Below are positions 39,588 to 47,264 of a stretch of DNA of 64,000 bases, in pieces. The stretch's first letter is position 1. The number at the start of each line of letters is the position of its first letter. A program made the translations under genes and the position numbers. Origin of the DNA: Novosphingobium sediminis (GTDB lineage: Bacteria > Pseudomonadota > Alphaproteobacteria > Sphingomonadales > Sphingomonadaceae); NCBI RefSeq assembly GCF_007991615.1, contig NZ_BJYR01000012.1:1-64000 (forward strand), given 5' to 3'. Under the pieces are notes generated by a model. It was not told the DNA's origin. It searched no databases and was given only the letters and a program-made list of their open reading frames with translations.

Positions 39588-40757
39588 CTAGACCGGCAGC
39601 CCCACATAATTCTCAGCAATGCTCGCCTGCGCCGCTTCGCTCGAAGCGATGTAGTCAAGTTCGGCCACCTGCATCGCGCGTTCGAACGGGCCGTCTTCGG
39701 GGAAGCGGTGCATCAGCTTGGTCAGCGTCCAGCTGAAACGTTCGCACTTCCACACGCGTGCGAGCGCGCGCTTGGAATAGGCTGCCACTGCATCGTTATC
39801 CGCCCGCTTGAAGTATCGGCACAGCGCTTCGGCGGCATAGTGGACATCGCTCGCGGCCAGGTTCAGCCCCTTCGCACCCGTCGGCGGCACGATATGCGCG
39901 GCATCGCCGCACAGCAGCAGGCTGCCGTGGCGCATCGGTTCGAACACATAGGAGCGCAAGGGCGCGATCGACTTCTCGATCGAGGGCCCGCGGGTCATCC
40001 CCGCCGCCGCCTCAGGCCCCAGCCGCACCGCCAGTTCGTCCCATAGCCGCTCGTCGCTCCAGTCCTCAATGCGCTCGGTCAGCGGCACGTCGATGTAATA
40101 GCGGCTGCGCGTCTTGCTGCGCATGGAGGCGAGCGCAAAGCCGCGTTCATGGTTGGCGTAGATAAGTTCGTCGTGGCAGGGCGGGACATCCGCCAGAATG
40201 CCCAGCCAGCCGAAGGGGTAGACACGCTCGTACTCGCGGCCAACGGAGGCCGGGATTGCCTTGCGCGATGGGCCGTGGAACCCGTCGCACCCGGCAATGA
40301 AGCGCGCGGTCAGCCGCTCCTCGCGGCCATCGCGGCGGAACGTTACCGACGGTGCATCGCCTTCGATATCGTGCAGCGCGACATCTTCGGCGCCGTAGAT
40401 CACTTCGAGCCCGCGCTCGGGCGCTGCGTCCATCAGGTCGCGGGTGATCTCGGTCTGGCCGTAGACCCACACCGTCTTGCCGGTGTACTTCGCAACGTCG
40501 ATGCGGATCAGCCGCTCGCCATCGGCGAAGTTGAAGCCTTCCTCGACCAGCCCCTCCGCCTTGAGGCGCGCGTCGAGCCCCAGCCGTTCCATCAGCCCGA
40601 CTGTGATCTGCTCCAGAACGCCGGCGCGGATGCGGGAGAGCACATAGTCCGGCGTCTGCCGTTCGATCACCACGCATTCGATGCCTTCGGCCTTGAGCAG
40701 ATGGCCCAGCAGCAGGCCTGCGGGGCCCGCGCCGATGATGGCGACTTGCGTTTGCAT
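39588..40757 (-). CDS. pobA: 4-hydroxybenzoate 3-monooxygenase
   Basis: The 389-aa flavoprotein monooxygenase converts 4-hydroxybenzoate to protocatechuate using NADPH and O2. The FAD site VAIIGAGPAGLLLGHLL is at residues 5-21, RIRAGVLEQ carries the conserved Arg of the NADPH/substrate region, FIAGCDGFHGPSR is the DG motif, and LLCGDAAHIVPPTGAKGLNL is the C-terminal FAD/ribityl site. The length is close to the 394 aa of the Pseudomonas enzyme. ATG at 40757 has GGGAGA upstream. It is divergent from an AraC-family gene, as pobA/pobR pairs often are. Confidence 0.93.
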   Translation of the reverse strand: MQTQVAIIGAGPAGLLLGHLLKAEGIECVVIERQTPDYVLSRIRAGVLEQITVGLMERLGLDARLKAEGLVEEGFNFADGERLIRIDVAKYTGKTVWVYGQTEITRDLMDAAPERGLEVIYGAEDVALHDIEGDAPSVTFRRDGREERLTARFIAGCDGFHGPSRKAIPASVGREYERVYPFGWLGILADVPPCHDELIYANHERGFALASMRSKTRSRYYIDVPLTERIEDWSDERLWDELAVRLGPEAAAGMTRGPSIEKSIAPLRSYVFEPMRHGSLLLCGDAAHIVPPTGAKGLNLAASDVHYAAEALCRYFKRADNDAVAAYSKRALARVWKCERFSWTLTKLMHRFPEDGPFERAMQVAELDYIASSEAAQASIAENYVGLPV

Positions 40758-40797
40758 GATCTTGTCTCCCGGCAGCCCGCTGTCTTGGCGGGTCACG

Positions 40798-40832
40798 TTT
40801 CGTCATTTGACAGGCGCGGCGAATGGACGAAA
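40798..40832. promoter_or_regulatory. inverted repeat between pobA and its likely AraC regulator
   Basis: TTTCGTC (40798-40804) and GACGAAA (40826-40832) are a perfect inverted pair spaced by 21 bp, two helical turns, in the 111-bp divergent gap. The spacing fits a regulator dimer binding one DNA face. It lies 41 bp from the pobA start and 36 bp from the araC start. Confidence 0.55.
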
Positions 40833-40868
40833 GACAGAGCCGGGACAAACTCGTGGTACTATCGGGAC

Positions 40869-41720
40869 ATGGCAGAGGCAATTCCGCGCTACGCACTCTA
40901 TGGGGAAGGCCCCATCCAATCCTGGGCCGCCACGCCCGGCGGCTTTGCCCATATCGAGACGATTGCCGAACGCAGCGCGCTGCATGACTGGGAGATCGGC
41001 ATCCATCGCCACGATCATTTCGTGCAGGTTCTGCTGGTAGAAGGGGGACACGCGAGCGTTACGCTGGATGGGGAGACCACGGATCTGGAAGGGCCGGGCC
41101 GGGTGATCGTCCCCGCCGCAGCTGTGCACGGTTTCCGCTTCAGTCAGGGCACGCGCGGCTTTGTCCTCACCTTGTCCACCGACTTCTCCACACGCTCCGC
41201 CGCCGCCACCGATCCGCTTCTCACCATGCTAGCACAGGGCGGCATTGCGCAGCTTTCTGACGAAGCGGCTTCCCGCGCGCTATGGCTCGCGCGCGAGATG
41301 CTGAGCCTCCAGCAGGAATGGCAGCAGCAGGATCCGTTGTTCCTCGCGCTCGCCGAAAGTCTCATTCGCACCATCGGGCGTGATGGAGCCGCAGCCGACG
41401 GCCCCGTCGGTGACGACCAGCGCCTTGCCCGCTTCCGCCAGCTGGTCGAGCTGCACTACCGCCAGCATCGCGATCTCGATTTCTACGCGGACGCGATCGG
41501 GCTCACCCGCCGTACGCTCTCGCGGCTCACCGCCGCGCAGCTTGGCTGCTCGCCGATGGACCTCATTCACCGTCGCCTCGCCCTCGAAGCCCAGCGCCTG
41601 CTGCGCTTCACCAACGCCACGTCCACGCAGGTCGCTGCCGAGCTCGGCTTCGACGACCCCTCCTACTTCTCGCGCTTCTATTTGCGCATGACCGGGCGGC
41701 GTCCGGGCGAGGAGCGCTGA
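40869..41720 (+). CDS. AraC-family regulator, likely controlling pobA
   Basis: The 283-aa protein has an N-terminal cupin-like ligand domain (HRHDHFVQVLLVEGGHASVT near 42-61) and two C-terminal helix-turn-helix motifs. The second, STQVAAELGFDDPSYFSRFY, carries the family signature. The divergent placement beside pobA and the similarity in layout to PobR of the AraC type suggest activation by 4-hydroxybenzoate. ATG at 40869 is reached 36 bp after the inverted repeat. The gene name is not assigned because PobR proteins occur in two unrelated families. Confidence 0.85.
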   Translation: MAEAIPRYALYGEGPIQSWAATPGGFAHIETIAERSALHDWEIGIHRHDHFVQVLLVEGGHASVTLDGETTDLEGPGRVIVPAAAVHGFRFSQGTRGFVLTLSTDFSTRSAAATDPLLTMLAQGGIAQLSDEAASRALWLAREMLSLQQEWQQQDPLFLALAESLIRTIGRDGAAADGPVGDDQRLARFRQLVELHYRQHRDLDFYADAIGLTRRTLSRLTAAQLGCSPMDLIHRRLALEAQRLLRFTNATSTQVAAELGFDDPSYFSRFYLRMTGRRPGEER

Positions 41721-41797
41721 GATCGTCGCCGGAACGGGGAGGGGTGCCGCCGACCCGGGTGTCGGGCCGAAGCGGAGCACCGGGCCCCAATCCGACC

Positions 41798-41844
41798 TTG
41801 CCACACGCGCCCCATCCTCTATGAAAAGTTCACAAATATGAACT
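41798..41844 (+). promoter_or_regulatory. promoter and 18-bp inverted-repeat operator of the core-MetE operon
   Basis: TTGCCA (41798-41803) and TATGAA (41820-41825) with a 16-bp spacer make a plausible promoter. The perfect inverted repeat AGTTCA-N6-TGAACT follows at 41827-41844, immediately downstream of the -10 box and just ahead of the ribosome site GGAG. A protein bound there would repress. A near-copy is found upstream of the O-demethylase gene at 46705. Confidence 0.68.
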
Positions 41845-41857
41845 GGAGCGATGCACA

Positions 41858-42991
41858 ATGGCGAGGATCAAGACCACCCATGTCGGCAGCCTGCCCCGCG
41901 GCGACGAACTGACGCCCCTCCTGCTTGCCCGCGACAAGGGCGAGGCCTACGACGCCGAAGCGTTCGACACCGTGGTCGCAAACGCGGTCGATGCCGCTGT
42001 CAAGGCGCAGGTCGAGGCCGGCGTCTCGGTCGTTTCCGATGGTGAACTCGGCAAGGTCGGTTACTCGACCTACATGATCGAGCGCCTCTCGGGCTTTGGC
42101 GGCCATATCGACCGCAAGCCCGCAGCAGACCTCGCCGAAGTGCCCAACCTTGCCAAGAAGCTCTCGGCCATCATGGGCAGCCAGGAATTCGTCCGTGCCT
42201 CGTGCATCGGAGATGTGCGCCTTGTCTCCTTGCAGCCGCTGCATGACGATATCCGCCGCTTCCGCGCTGCACTCGACAAGCACGCCGGGCCGGACACTGA
42301 AGCTTTCATGAACGCCGCATCGCCCGGCCTCATCACCGCTTTCCAGGTCAACCGCCACTACCCCAGCCATGAAGCCTATCTCGCTGATCTGGCGGACGCG
42401 ATGCGCGAGGAATACGAGACCATCGTGAACGCGGGCTTCTATCTCCAGCTCGATTGCCCAGATCTCGCAATGAGCCGCCACACCGGCTATCAGGACATGA
42501 GCGAGGCGGACTTCCTCAAGGTCGCTGCCGCAAATGTCGAGGCGCTCAACGCCGCCACGGCCAACATCCCGCCCGAAAAGATGCGCATGCATGTGTGCTG
42601 GGGCAATTACGAAGGCCCGCATGATCACGACATTCCGCTGGAGCGCGTGATCGACATCGTGCTGGAGGCGCGGCCCTCCACAGTCCTGTTCGAAGCGGCC
42701 AACCCGCGCCACGAGCATGAATGGAAGGTGTGGAAAGACGCCAAGCTGCCCGGCGACAAGATCCTCGCCCCCGGCGTAATCGACACCTGCTCGAACTACA
42801 TCGAGCACCCGGAACTCATCGCCCAGCGCATCGAGCGCTTCGCAGAATTCGTCGGGCCGGACCGCGTCATCGGCAGCACCGATTGCGGCTTCGGCACCTT
42901 CGCGGGCTACGGCAAGATCGATCCCATCGTCACCTGGCGGAAACTGCGCAACTTGCGCGAAGGCGCGGATATCGCGGGCGCGCGCCTGTGA
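41858..42991 (+). CDS. core MetE-like (cobalamin-independent methionine synthase C-terminal family) protein
   Basis: This 377-aa protein corresponds only to the C-terminal catalytic barrel of MetE; the N-terminal folate-binding half is absent. Zinc ligands are in place: HVCWGN (His and Cys), LFEAANPRHEHE (Glu) and IGSTDCGFGTF (Cys). Core-MetE proteins transfer methyl groups to a thiol such as homocysteine, some from methylcobalamin; others act on coenzyme M-like thiols. GGAG precedes the ATG. It overlaps the NTF2-like gene by 4 bp and shares an operator motif with the O-demethylase, so a role in disposing of aromatic methyl groups is proposed. Confidence 0.83.
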   Translation: MARIKTTHVGSLPRGDELTPLLLARDKGEAYDAEAFDTVVANAVDAAVKAQVEAGVSVVSDGELGKVGYSTYMIERLSGFGGHIDRKPAADLAEVPNLAKKLSAIMGSQEFVRASCIGDVRLVSLQPLHDDIRRFRAALDKHAGPDTEAFMNAASPGLITAFQVNRHYPSHEAYLADLADAMREEYETIVNAGFYLQLDCPDLAMSRHTGYQDMSEADFLKVAAANVEALNAATANIPPEKMRMHVCWGNYEGPHDHDIPLERVIDIVLEARPSTVLFEAANPRHEHEWKVWKDAKLPGDKILAPGVIDTCSNYIEHPELIAQRIERFAEFVGPDRVIGSTDCGFGTFAGYGKIDPIVTWRKLRNLREGADIAGARL

Positions 42992-43383
42992 CCGAGGAGG
43001 AACGCCGCGCCGCCGAGGCGGACTGTGCGCGCCTGATCGCGCTCTATGCCAACCTCAACGACGAGGCGCGCTGGGATGAAGTGGCGGCGCTCTATGCCGA
43101 AGACGGCGTGATGGTCCGCCCGACCGCACCCGACGCGCCGATCCACGGCCGCGAGGCGATCCTCGCTGCGTTCCGGAGCCGCCCGGCGCGCACCACGCGG
43201 CACGTGTGCAGCAACGTGGTGATCACCGTGGAGAGCGCAGATACGGCCTCCGGCGTCAGCGCCATGCTGCTGTTCACCGGGGCCAGCGCGCCGCTGGTGG
43301 GCTCGTTCCATGACAGGTTCGTGCGGACAGCCGAAGGCTGGCGCTTTGCGGAGCGGCGCGGCTCGCTTACCTTCGCCCCCTGA
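42988..43383 (+). CDS. SnoaL/NTF2-like small protein
   Basis: The 131-aa protein has an NTF2-like alpha+beta pattern: an N-terminal helix with LIALYANLNDEARWDEVAAL, then YAEDGVMVRP, HGREAILAAFRS and GSFHDRFVRTAEGWRFAER. Members are dehydratases, isomerases or ligand-binding proteins. The start is GTG at 42988 overlapping the core-MetE stop (GTGA), and the stop overlaps the IclR ATG (TGATG), so all three genes are translated together. The pocket residues do not reveal a substrate. Confidence 0.8.
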   Translation: MTEEERRAAEADCARLIALYANLNDEARWDEVAALYAEDGVMVRPTAPDAPIHGREAILAAFRSRPARTTRHVCSNVVITVESADTASGVSAMLLFTGASAPLVGSFHDRFVRTAEGWRFAERRGSLTFAP

Positions 43384-44123
43384 TGAACGCGCCTGCTGCC
43401 CCCCCGGTCAAATCCGCGCTGCGCACGCTCGATGTGATCGAGTTCGTCGTCGCGCACCGGCAGGGCGTGGTGGCGCAGGAAATCGCCGGCGCGCTCGGCA
43501 TTCCGGTCAGCAGCCTGTCGTACCTGCTCACCACGCTGGCGGATCGCGGCTATCTCGTCCGCGAGGGGCGTCGCTACCTCCCCGGCCCATCGCTGGCGCG
43601 CCTGCGCGCCGCGCCCGAAGCGCTGCCGCTGGCAGACCGCGTCGCCCCGCTGGTTCGCGCGCTCAAGGGCGAACTCAACGAAACCGCCTCGTTCATGGTC
43701 CAGCGCGGATGGGACGTCGAAGCGCTCGTCACCGAAGCGAGCGATCAGGCGCTGCGCTATGCCGTCGATCCCGGCACGCGGCGGCCGCTCCATGCGCTGG
43801 CCGCGGGGAAAGTGATCCTCGCCGCGCTGCCGCCAAGCGAACTCGCGCGCTACTTCGCCGAGACGAACCGCGCCGTGTTCACTCCGGCCACGCGGACAAG
43901 CGAGGCTGACCTGACCGCTGACATTGCCCGCATTACCGCCGATGGCATGGCCGTGGCGCGCGAGGAGGCGACTGTCGGCATCGTGGGCACCGCAGTTCCC
44001 GCTCAGATCGACGGCCTGTTCGTCGGCGCCTTCAGCGTTGCCATCCCCGCCGTGCGCTTCGACGCTGCGCTTGAAGGGCGCGTTCGGCAGGCATTGTTGC
44101 GCGCGGCGACGGCGCTGGGCTGA
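43383..44123 (+). CDS. IclR-family transcriptional regulator
   Basis: The 246-aa protein has an N-terminal winged helix (SALRTLDVIEFVVAHRQGVV, then EIAGALGIPVSSLSYLLTTL). The C-terminal effector domain contains HALAAGKVILAALPP and EATVGIVGTAVPAQIDGLFV, the usual IclR ligand-pocket regions. It is the third gene of the core-MetE operon and so likely autoregulates through the inverted repeat at 41827-41844. In Sphingobium SYK-6 the IclR-type proteins DesR and DesX control vanillate and syringate O-demethylation genes; this gene could play the same part here. Confidence 0.87.
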   Translation: MNAPAAPPVKSALRTLDVIEFVVAHRQGVVAQEIAGALGIPVSSLSYLLTTLADRGYLVREGRRYLPGPSLARLRAAPEALPLADRVAPLVRALKGELNETASFMVQRGWDVEALVTEASDQALRYAVDPGTRRPLHALAAGKVILAALPPSELARYFAETNRAVFTPATRTSEADLTADIARITADGMAVAREEATVGIVGTAVPAQIDGLFVGAFSVAIPAVRFDAALEGRVRQALLRAATALG

Positions 44124-44133
44124 AAGAGAGGTA

Positions 44134-44263
44134 CCCCTCCGACCCGCTTCGCGGGCCACCTCCCCATTTGCGTCTGCGACGAAAATGGAGAGGAAACAGA
44201 TCCTCTCCATTTTTCCCGTAGGGACAAATGGGGAGGTGGCAGCCCGAAGGGCTGACGGAGGGG
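44134..44263. repeat. cloverleaf-like palindromic element between IclR and LigE-like genes
   Basis: Outer arms CCCCTCCG (44134-44141) and CGGAGGGG (44256-44263) enclose three local hairpins: CCCGCTTCGCGGG, a stem AAAATGGAGAGGA with TCCTCTCCATTTT, and AGCCCGAAGGGCT. CCACCTCCCCATTT also pairs with AAATGGGGAGGTGG. The result could fold as a four-way structure. It lies between the convergent IclR and LigE-like genes. Confidence 0.85.
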
Positions 44264-44266
44264 GCC

Positions 44267-45106
44267 TTACTTCTTCATCCCCTCGGTAATCCGCTGCGTC
44301 TCCGCCTGCGTCGAGGCCGGGCCGGTATTGCGCTTGTAGATGCCGCCCTGACCGGCCGCGCGGTTGAACAGGTCCGGCCCGCCTTCCGGCTGCTCGAGCC
44401 CGAACAGCGGGAACAGCCCCGGATGCCGGCCCAGTCCGCCGTAGAGATCGAGGCAGCGCTCGATCCAGCCGCGCAGCGGATCGTCGTTCGCGAGCACCGG
44501 CACCTTGCACACCGACGACGTGAACAGGATGCCGCCCATGATGCGGTAGTCGGCATAGTTGGGCGCATCGCCGCCCAGCCATTCGTGCTGCCCCAGCGTC
44601 GCGCGCAGCGGCTCCAGCGCGGCGGAAATGCCCGGCAGCCGCTGTTCGCGCCCGGCCTGCATGTCCTCCAGCTTCTTGCCCAGCATCTTCTCGCGGCTGT
44701 GGGTGATGTATTCATGGTCCTGCGGCAGCGAGAGATCGCGGTAGTCGGCGCAGAAGCAGCGCATCCACGGGCCGACAGCGGCGCCCCAGAACCAGTGATC
44801 AAGCGCCTTCAGCGTCGCGGCGACGGAGGGGTGCGGGATCAGGGCAGGGCGGTCCGGGTACTTGGCGTCGAGGTATTCGACGATGCCCCAGCTATCGAGC
44901 ACCCACTCACCATCGTCGACGATTGCCGGCAGCCGCTCGGTCTTGCCGCCCGTCCGCTCGAGAATGCCGGTGAACCCGCCGGGCACCACATCCAGCTCGA
45001 AGCCCTTGTGCTTCAACGCATACTTGGTTGCCCACACGAACGGACTGATCGTCGCCCCGGTGCTGAGCGCAAGGTCGTAGAAGGTGATCGTGTTGTTGGC
45101 GGCCAT
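44267..45106 (-). CDS. LigE-type glutathione S-transferase (beta-aryl etherase homologue)
   Basis: The 279-aa GST strongly resembles LigE of Sphingobium SYK-6, which cleaves the beta-O-4 ether bond of lignin dimers with glutathione. The shared opening includes NNTITFYDL, ISPFVWATKYALKHKGF and VPGGFTGILERTGG; further on come DDGEWVLDSWGIVEYLD and AVGPWMRCF. The end, NTGPASTQAE, also matches my memory of LigE. GAGAGGA precedes the ATG. It follows the LigM/DesA-like gene on the same strand but beyond a terminator hairpin, so it probably has its own promoter in 45107-45175. Stereospecificity and true etherase activity remain unproved. Confidence 0.83.
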   Translation of the reverse strand: MAANNTITFYDLALSTGATISPFVWATKYALKHKGFELDVVPGGFTGILERTGGKTERLPAIVDDGEWVLDSWGIVEYLDAKYPDRPALIPHPSVAATLKALDHWFWGAAVGPWMRCFCADYRDLSLPQDHEYITHSREKMLGKKLEDMQAGREQRLPGISAALEPLRATLGQHEWLGGDAPNYADYRIMGGILFTSSVCKVPVLANDDPLRGWIERCLDLYGGLGRHPGLFPLFGLEQPEGGPDLFNRAAGQGGIYKRNTGPASTQAETQRITEGMKK

Positions 45107-45175
45107 GGTCGTCCTCTCGCATATCGTTCCCGGCAATCTGCCAGATATTGTTAGTAACACAAACTATTTTTGAGA

Positions 45176-45222
45176 TGCTCAAAGCAAAGGCGCCGGACCC
45201 GCAGACACGGAACCGGCGCCTT
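45176..45222 (-). terminator. terminator between the O-demethylase and LigE-like genes
   Basis: AAGGCGCCGG (45187-45196) and CCGGCGCCTT (45213-45222) form a 10-bp stem. Read on the minus strand, the stem is followed by TTTGCTTT. It lies 33 bp past the O-demethylase stop. Confidence 0.8.
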
Positions 45223-45254
45223 CAGATCGCTTTCAGCACAGCCGAAACATCAGC

Positions 45255-46643
45255 TCACTTCCGCGTGCGCCAGCCTTCGGCATAGTTGTCGCGCGCCGCA
45301 GCCACATAGGGCACGGGGGCCACGACCGCCTTGATCTCGGTCTGCACGTGCGGCTCGACAGTCGGCTTGCTGGTGCCACCATCCGGCTCACCCCACAGCA
45401 GCGAAACCTCGGTGCCCGGCGCCGCAAAGCCCGGCTCCATCATCGCCAGCGTCAGGAACTTGCCCTCGTTCGCGGTGTAGCCGATCCAGGTGGAGAGGCC
45501 GACCTGCTTGCCACCCGAGAGCACCTGATCGAACGGGTGCATCGAATAGACCGAGCTCGGATATTCCATGAACTTCGCCCGCTCGCCCTGCGACAGCGCG
45601 GAGGACTGCACGCGCATCACGTCCTCGTTGTCGAGCGCGAGCGTCACCTTGGTGCGGTGGTTCCCCGCCGCCGCCATCTTCTCGAGCGCCGCGCGGCCAA
45701 TGAAGTCATGGTCGAACTTGACGAAGGTGCCATAACCCAGATCCCACGGCGTGGTGTAATAGCCCTCGACCGTCTCGGGCACCCAGCTGCCGCCGACCGA
45801 GCACTTGGCCTCATAGGAATTGGCCGTCAGCCACGCGCGATAGGGCGCCAGCGCCTCGCCGGTGTAGATCGCTGGGAAGGGGGAGGGGATCCAGCCCGAC
45901 TCCAGCGTGTTGGACGAATAAGCCCGGCCGCCGACCAGCGCCATGCCGAATTCCTTGCCCGCTTCGACCAGCGCGGCGTGCACCGTGCCATAGTCTTCCC
46001 ACGGGCTCATCAGCTCGAAGCCCGGCTGGCCGGCCATGCCGTGACGCAGCGCGCGCACTTCCTTGCCGCCGATGGTGAGGCGGCACATGTGGAAGAACTT
46101 GAGCTCGGGCGGCGTCGCGCCGATGGCCTTCTCGATGATCTTCATCGCGTTCGGGCCCTGCACCTGGAAGCGGTAGGAATTGCGCTTCCCATCCGTGCGC
46201 ATCGCCCAGCGCTCGTCGCGCTCCACGGTCACGTTCCAGTTGCCGGTCGCGGCGTGGTATTCCACCCACTCGATCGCCGGCGCGCGGCCGACCAGGTTGA
46301 AGTGGTTCTCGTCGAGGTAGAACAGGATCACGTCACCGATGACGTAACCATCCGGCGTCACCGGCACGAACTGCTTGGCGCGCTCCGGAATGAAGTTCTT
46401 GAAGGTGTTGACGCCAAGATACTCGAGCATCTTGAACGCATCGGGGCCCTTAACCGCCAGATCGACCATGTGGTACGACTGGTTGTAGAGCACCGCCGTA
46501 TGCCCCCAGGCCCACTGCTCCGCGCGCCAGTTGGAATATTCCGCCGGCACGCCGGGATAGACGTTCGGCCCGACTTGCTGGTTGCGCAGGAAGTGAACGA
46601 GGTCTGGCTGGCCGCCGATCACGGCTTCAAGCGATTGGGTCAT
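45255..46643 (-). CDS. LigM/DesA-family tetrahydrofolate-dependent aromatic O-demethylase
   Basis: This 462-aa protein of the GcvT-like aminomethyltransferase fold resembles LigM/DesA of Sphingobium SYK-6, which move the methyl group of vanillate, 3-O-methylgallate or syringate to tetrahydrofolate. Shared stretches are VYPGVPAEYSNWRAEQWAW, AKQFVPVTPDGYVIGD, LRHGMAGQPGFEL and SNTLESGWIPSPFPAIYTG. LigM has about 470 aa. ATG at 46643 has GGGAGAG upstream and starts the conserved region. An operator-like repeat (46705-46722) suggests control by the IclR protein at 43383. Which aromatic substrate is preferred cannot be told. Confidence 0.85.
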   Translation of the reverse strand: MTQSLEAVIGGQPDLVHFLRNQQVGPNVYPGVPAEYSNWRAEQWAWGHTAVLYNQSYHMVDLAVKGPDAFKMLEYLGVNTFKNFIPERAKQFVPVTPDGYVIGDVILFYLDENHFNLVGRAPAIEWVEYHAATGNWNVTVERDERWAMRTDGKRNSYRFQVQGPNAMKIIEKAIGATPPELKFFHMCRLTIGGKEVRALRHGMAGQPGFELMSPWEDYGTVHAALVEAGKEFGMALVGGRAYSSNTLESGWIPSPFPAIYTGEALAPYRAWLTANSYEAKCSVGGSWVPETVEGYYTTPWDLGYGTFVKFDHDFIGRAALEKMAAAGNHRTKVTLALDNEDVMRVQSSALSQGERAKFMEYPSSVYSMHPFDQVLSGGKQVGLSTWIGYTANEGKFLTLAMMEPGFAAPGTEVSLLWGEPDGGTSKPTVEPHVQTEIKAVVAPVPYVAAARDNYAEGWRTRK

Positions 46644-46704
46644 GGCAAGGCTCTCCCGGAATGCGATTACGGAGTCGCCATGCCTGAATTTCACCGGGCT
46701 GAAA

Positions 46705-46722
46705 AGTTCAGTTATGTGAAAT
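46705..46722 (-). promoter_or_regulatory. second copy of the 18-bp inverted repeat, upstream of the O-demethylase gene
   Basis: AGTTCA-N6-TGAAAT reproduces the AGTTCA-N6-TGAACT repeat at 41827 with one arm mismatch and the same 6-bp spacer. It lies about 62 bp upstream of the O-demethylase ATG, within the gap 46644-46994, which otherwise contains a 143-bp repeat and a terminator. Confidence 0.6.
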
Positions 46723-46768
46723 AGCGAAAAAAGTTGGGACTGGTCCCAAACTCGCCACCTCCCCGCTA

Positions 46769-46911
46769 CGTCACCCTGAACTTGGTTCAGGGTCCATCGT
46801 GCCGCAAATGCTGGTGCCAGCAGGCAAGGCGCATGCAGCGCAGTTTGGCTGCTATCCGCTGGCACCAGTGCTGCGTGGAAAGATGGACCCTGAACCAAGT
46901 TCAGGGTGACG
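46769..46911. repeat. 143-bp element with perfect 29-bp terminal inverted repeats
   Basis: The ends at 46769-46797 and 46883-46911 are perfect inverted copies of a 29-base sequence that contains CACCCTGAACTTGGTTCAG, itself a near-palindrome. The interior has a smaller pair, CTGGTGCCAG and CTGGCACCAG. No coding frame is present. This resembles a miniature mobile element or a REP doublet of a type different from the CCCTCCC family. Confidence 0.82.
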
Positions 46912-46944
46912 AATCTGAGATGTGGCGCCCGAGCCCCCAAACGC

Positions 46945-46973
46945 AAAAGGCCGGCCCAAACGGACCGGCCTCT
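46945..46973 (-). terminator. terminator of the ATP synthase operon
   Basis: AGGCCGG (46948-46954) and CCGGCCT (46965-46971) form a stem which on the minus strand is followed by TTTT. It lies 22 bp after the atpC stop codon. Confidence 0.8.
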
Positions 46974-46994
46974 TGGCTAACCAGACGGCTGAAA

Positions 46995-47252
46995 TCAGCC
47001 CTCGACGTGCTCGGCCAGCACGGTGAGGCCCTTCTCGCTCACTTCGGCAAAACCGCCGGTGATGAGGATGTCCTCAGGCGCCGCGCCATTGGTGCGGTAC
47101 ACGCGCAGCGCGCCGTCCTGGATCGTCGACATGAACGGCGCATGGCCTTCCAGCACGCCGAAGTTGCCTTCCGAGCCGGGGACTTCGACCATGAAGACCT
47201 CTTCCGAACGGACGAGGCGGGCCGGGGTGACGAGTTCGAAGTGGAGCGACAT
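46995..47252 (-). CDS. atpC: F1 ATP synthase epsilon subunit, short form
   Basis: The 85-aa protein covers only the N-terminal beta-sandwich: [39 protein letters not shown] and [20 protein letters not shown]. The usual C-terminal two-helix domain, which in many bacteria inhibits ATP hydrolysis, is missing (typical length 130-140). The sequence ends cleanly at a stop (HVEG), with no frame continuing the helices. It is the last gene of the atp operon and is separated from atpD by a repeat. Epsilon-mediated inhibition should be absent, leaving other alphaproteobacterial inhibitors to do that work. Confidence 0.93.
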   Translation of the reverse strand: MSLHFELVTPARLVRSEEVFMVEVPGSEGNFGVLEGHAPFMSTIQDGALRVYRTNGAAPEDILITGGFAEVSEKGLTVLAEHVEG

Positions 47253-47264
47253 CGTTTTCTAACT

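Noticed and set aside
45107..45175. Possible third copy of the 18-bp AGTTCA repeat before the LigE-like gene
   Set aside because: The sequence AGTTTG-TGTTAC-TAACAA on the minus strand shares only the first four bases and has no convincing second arm.
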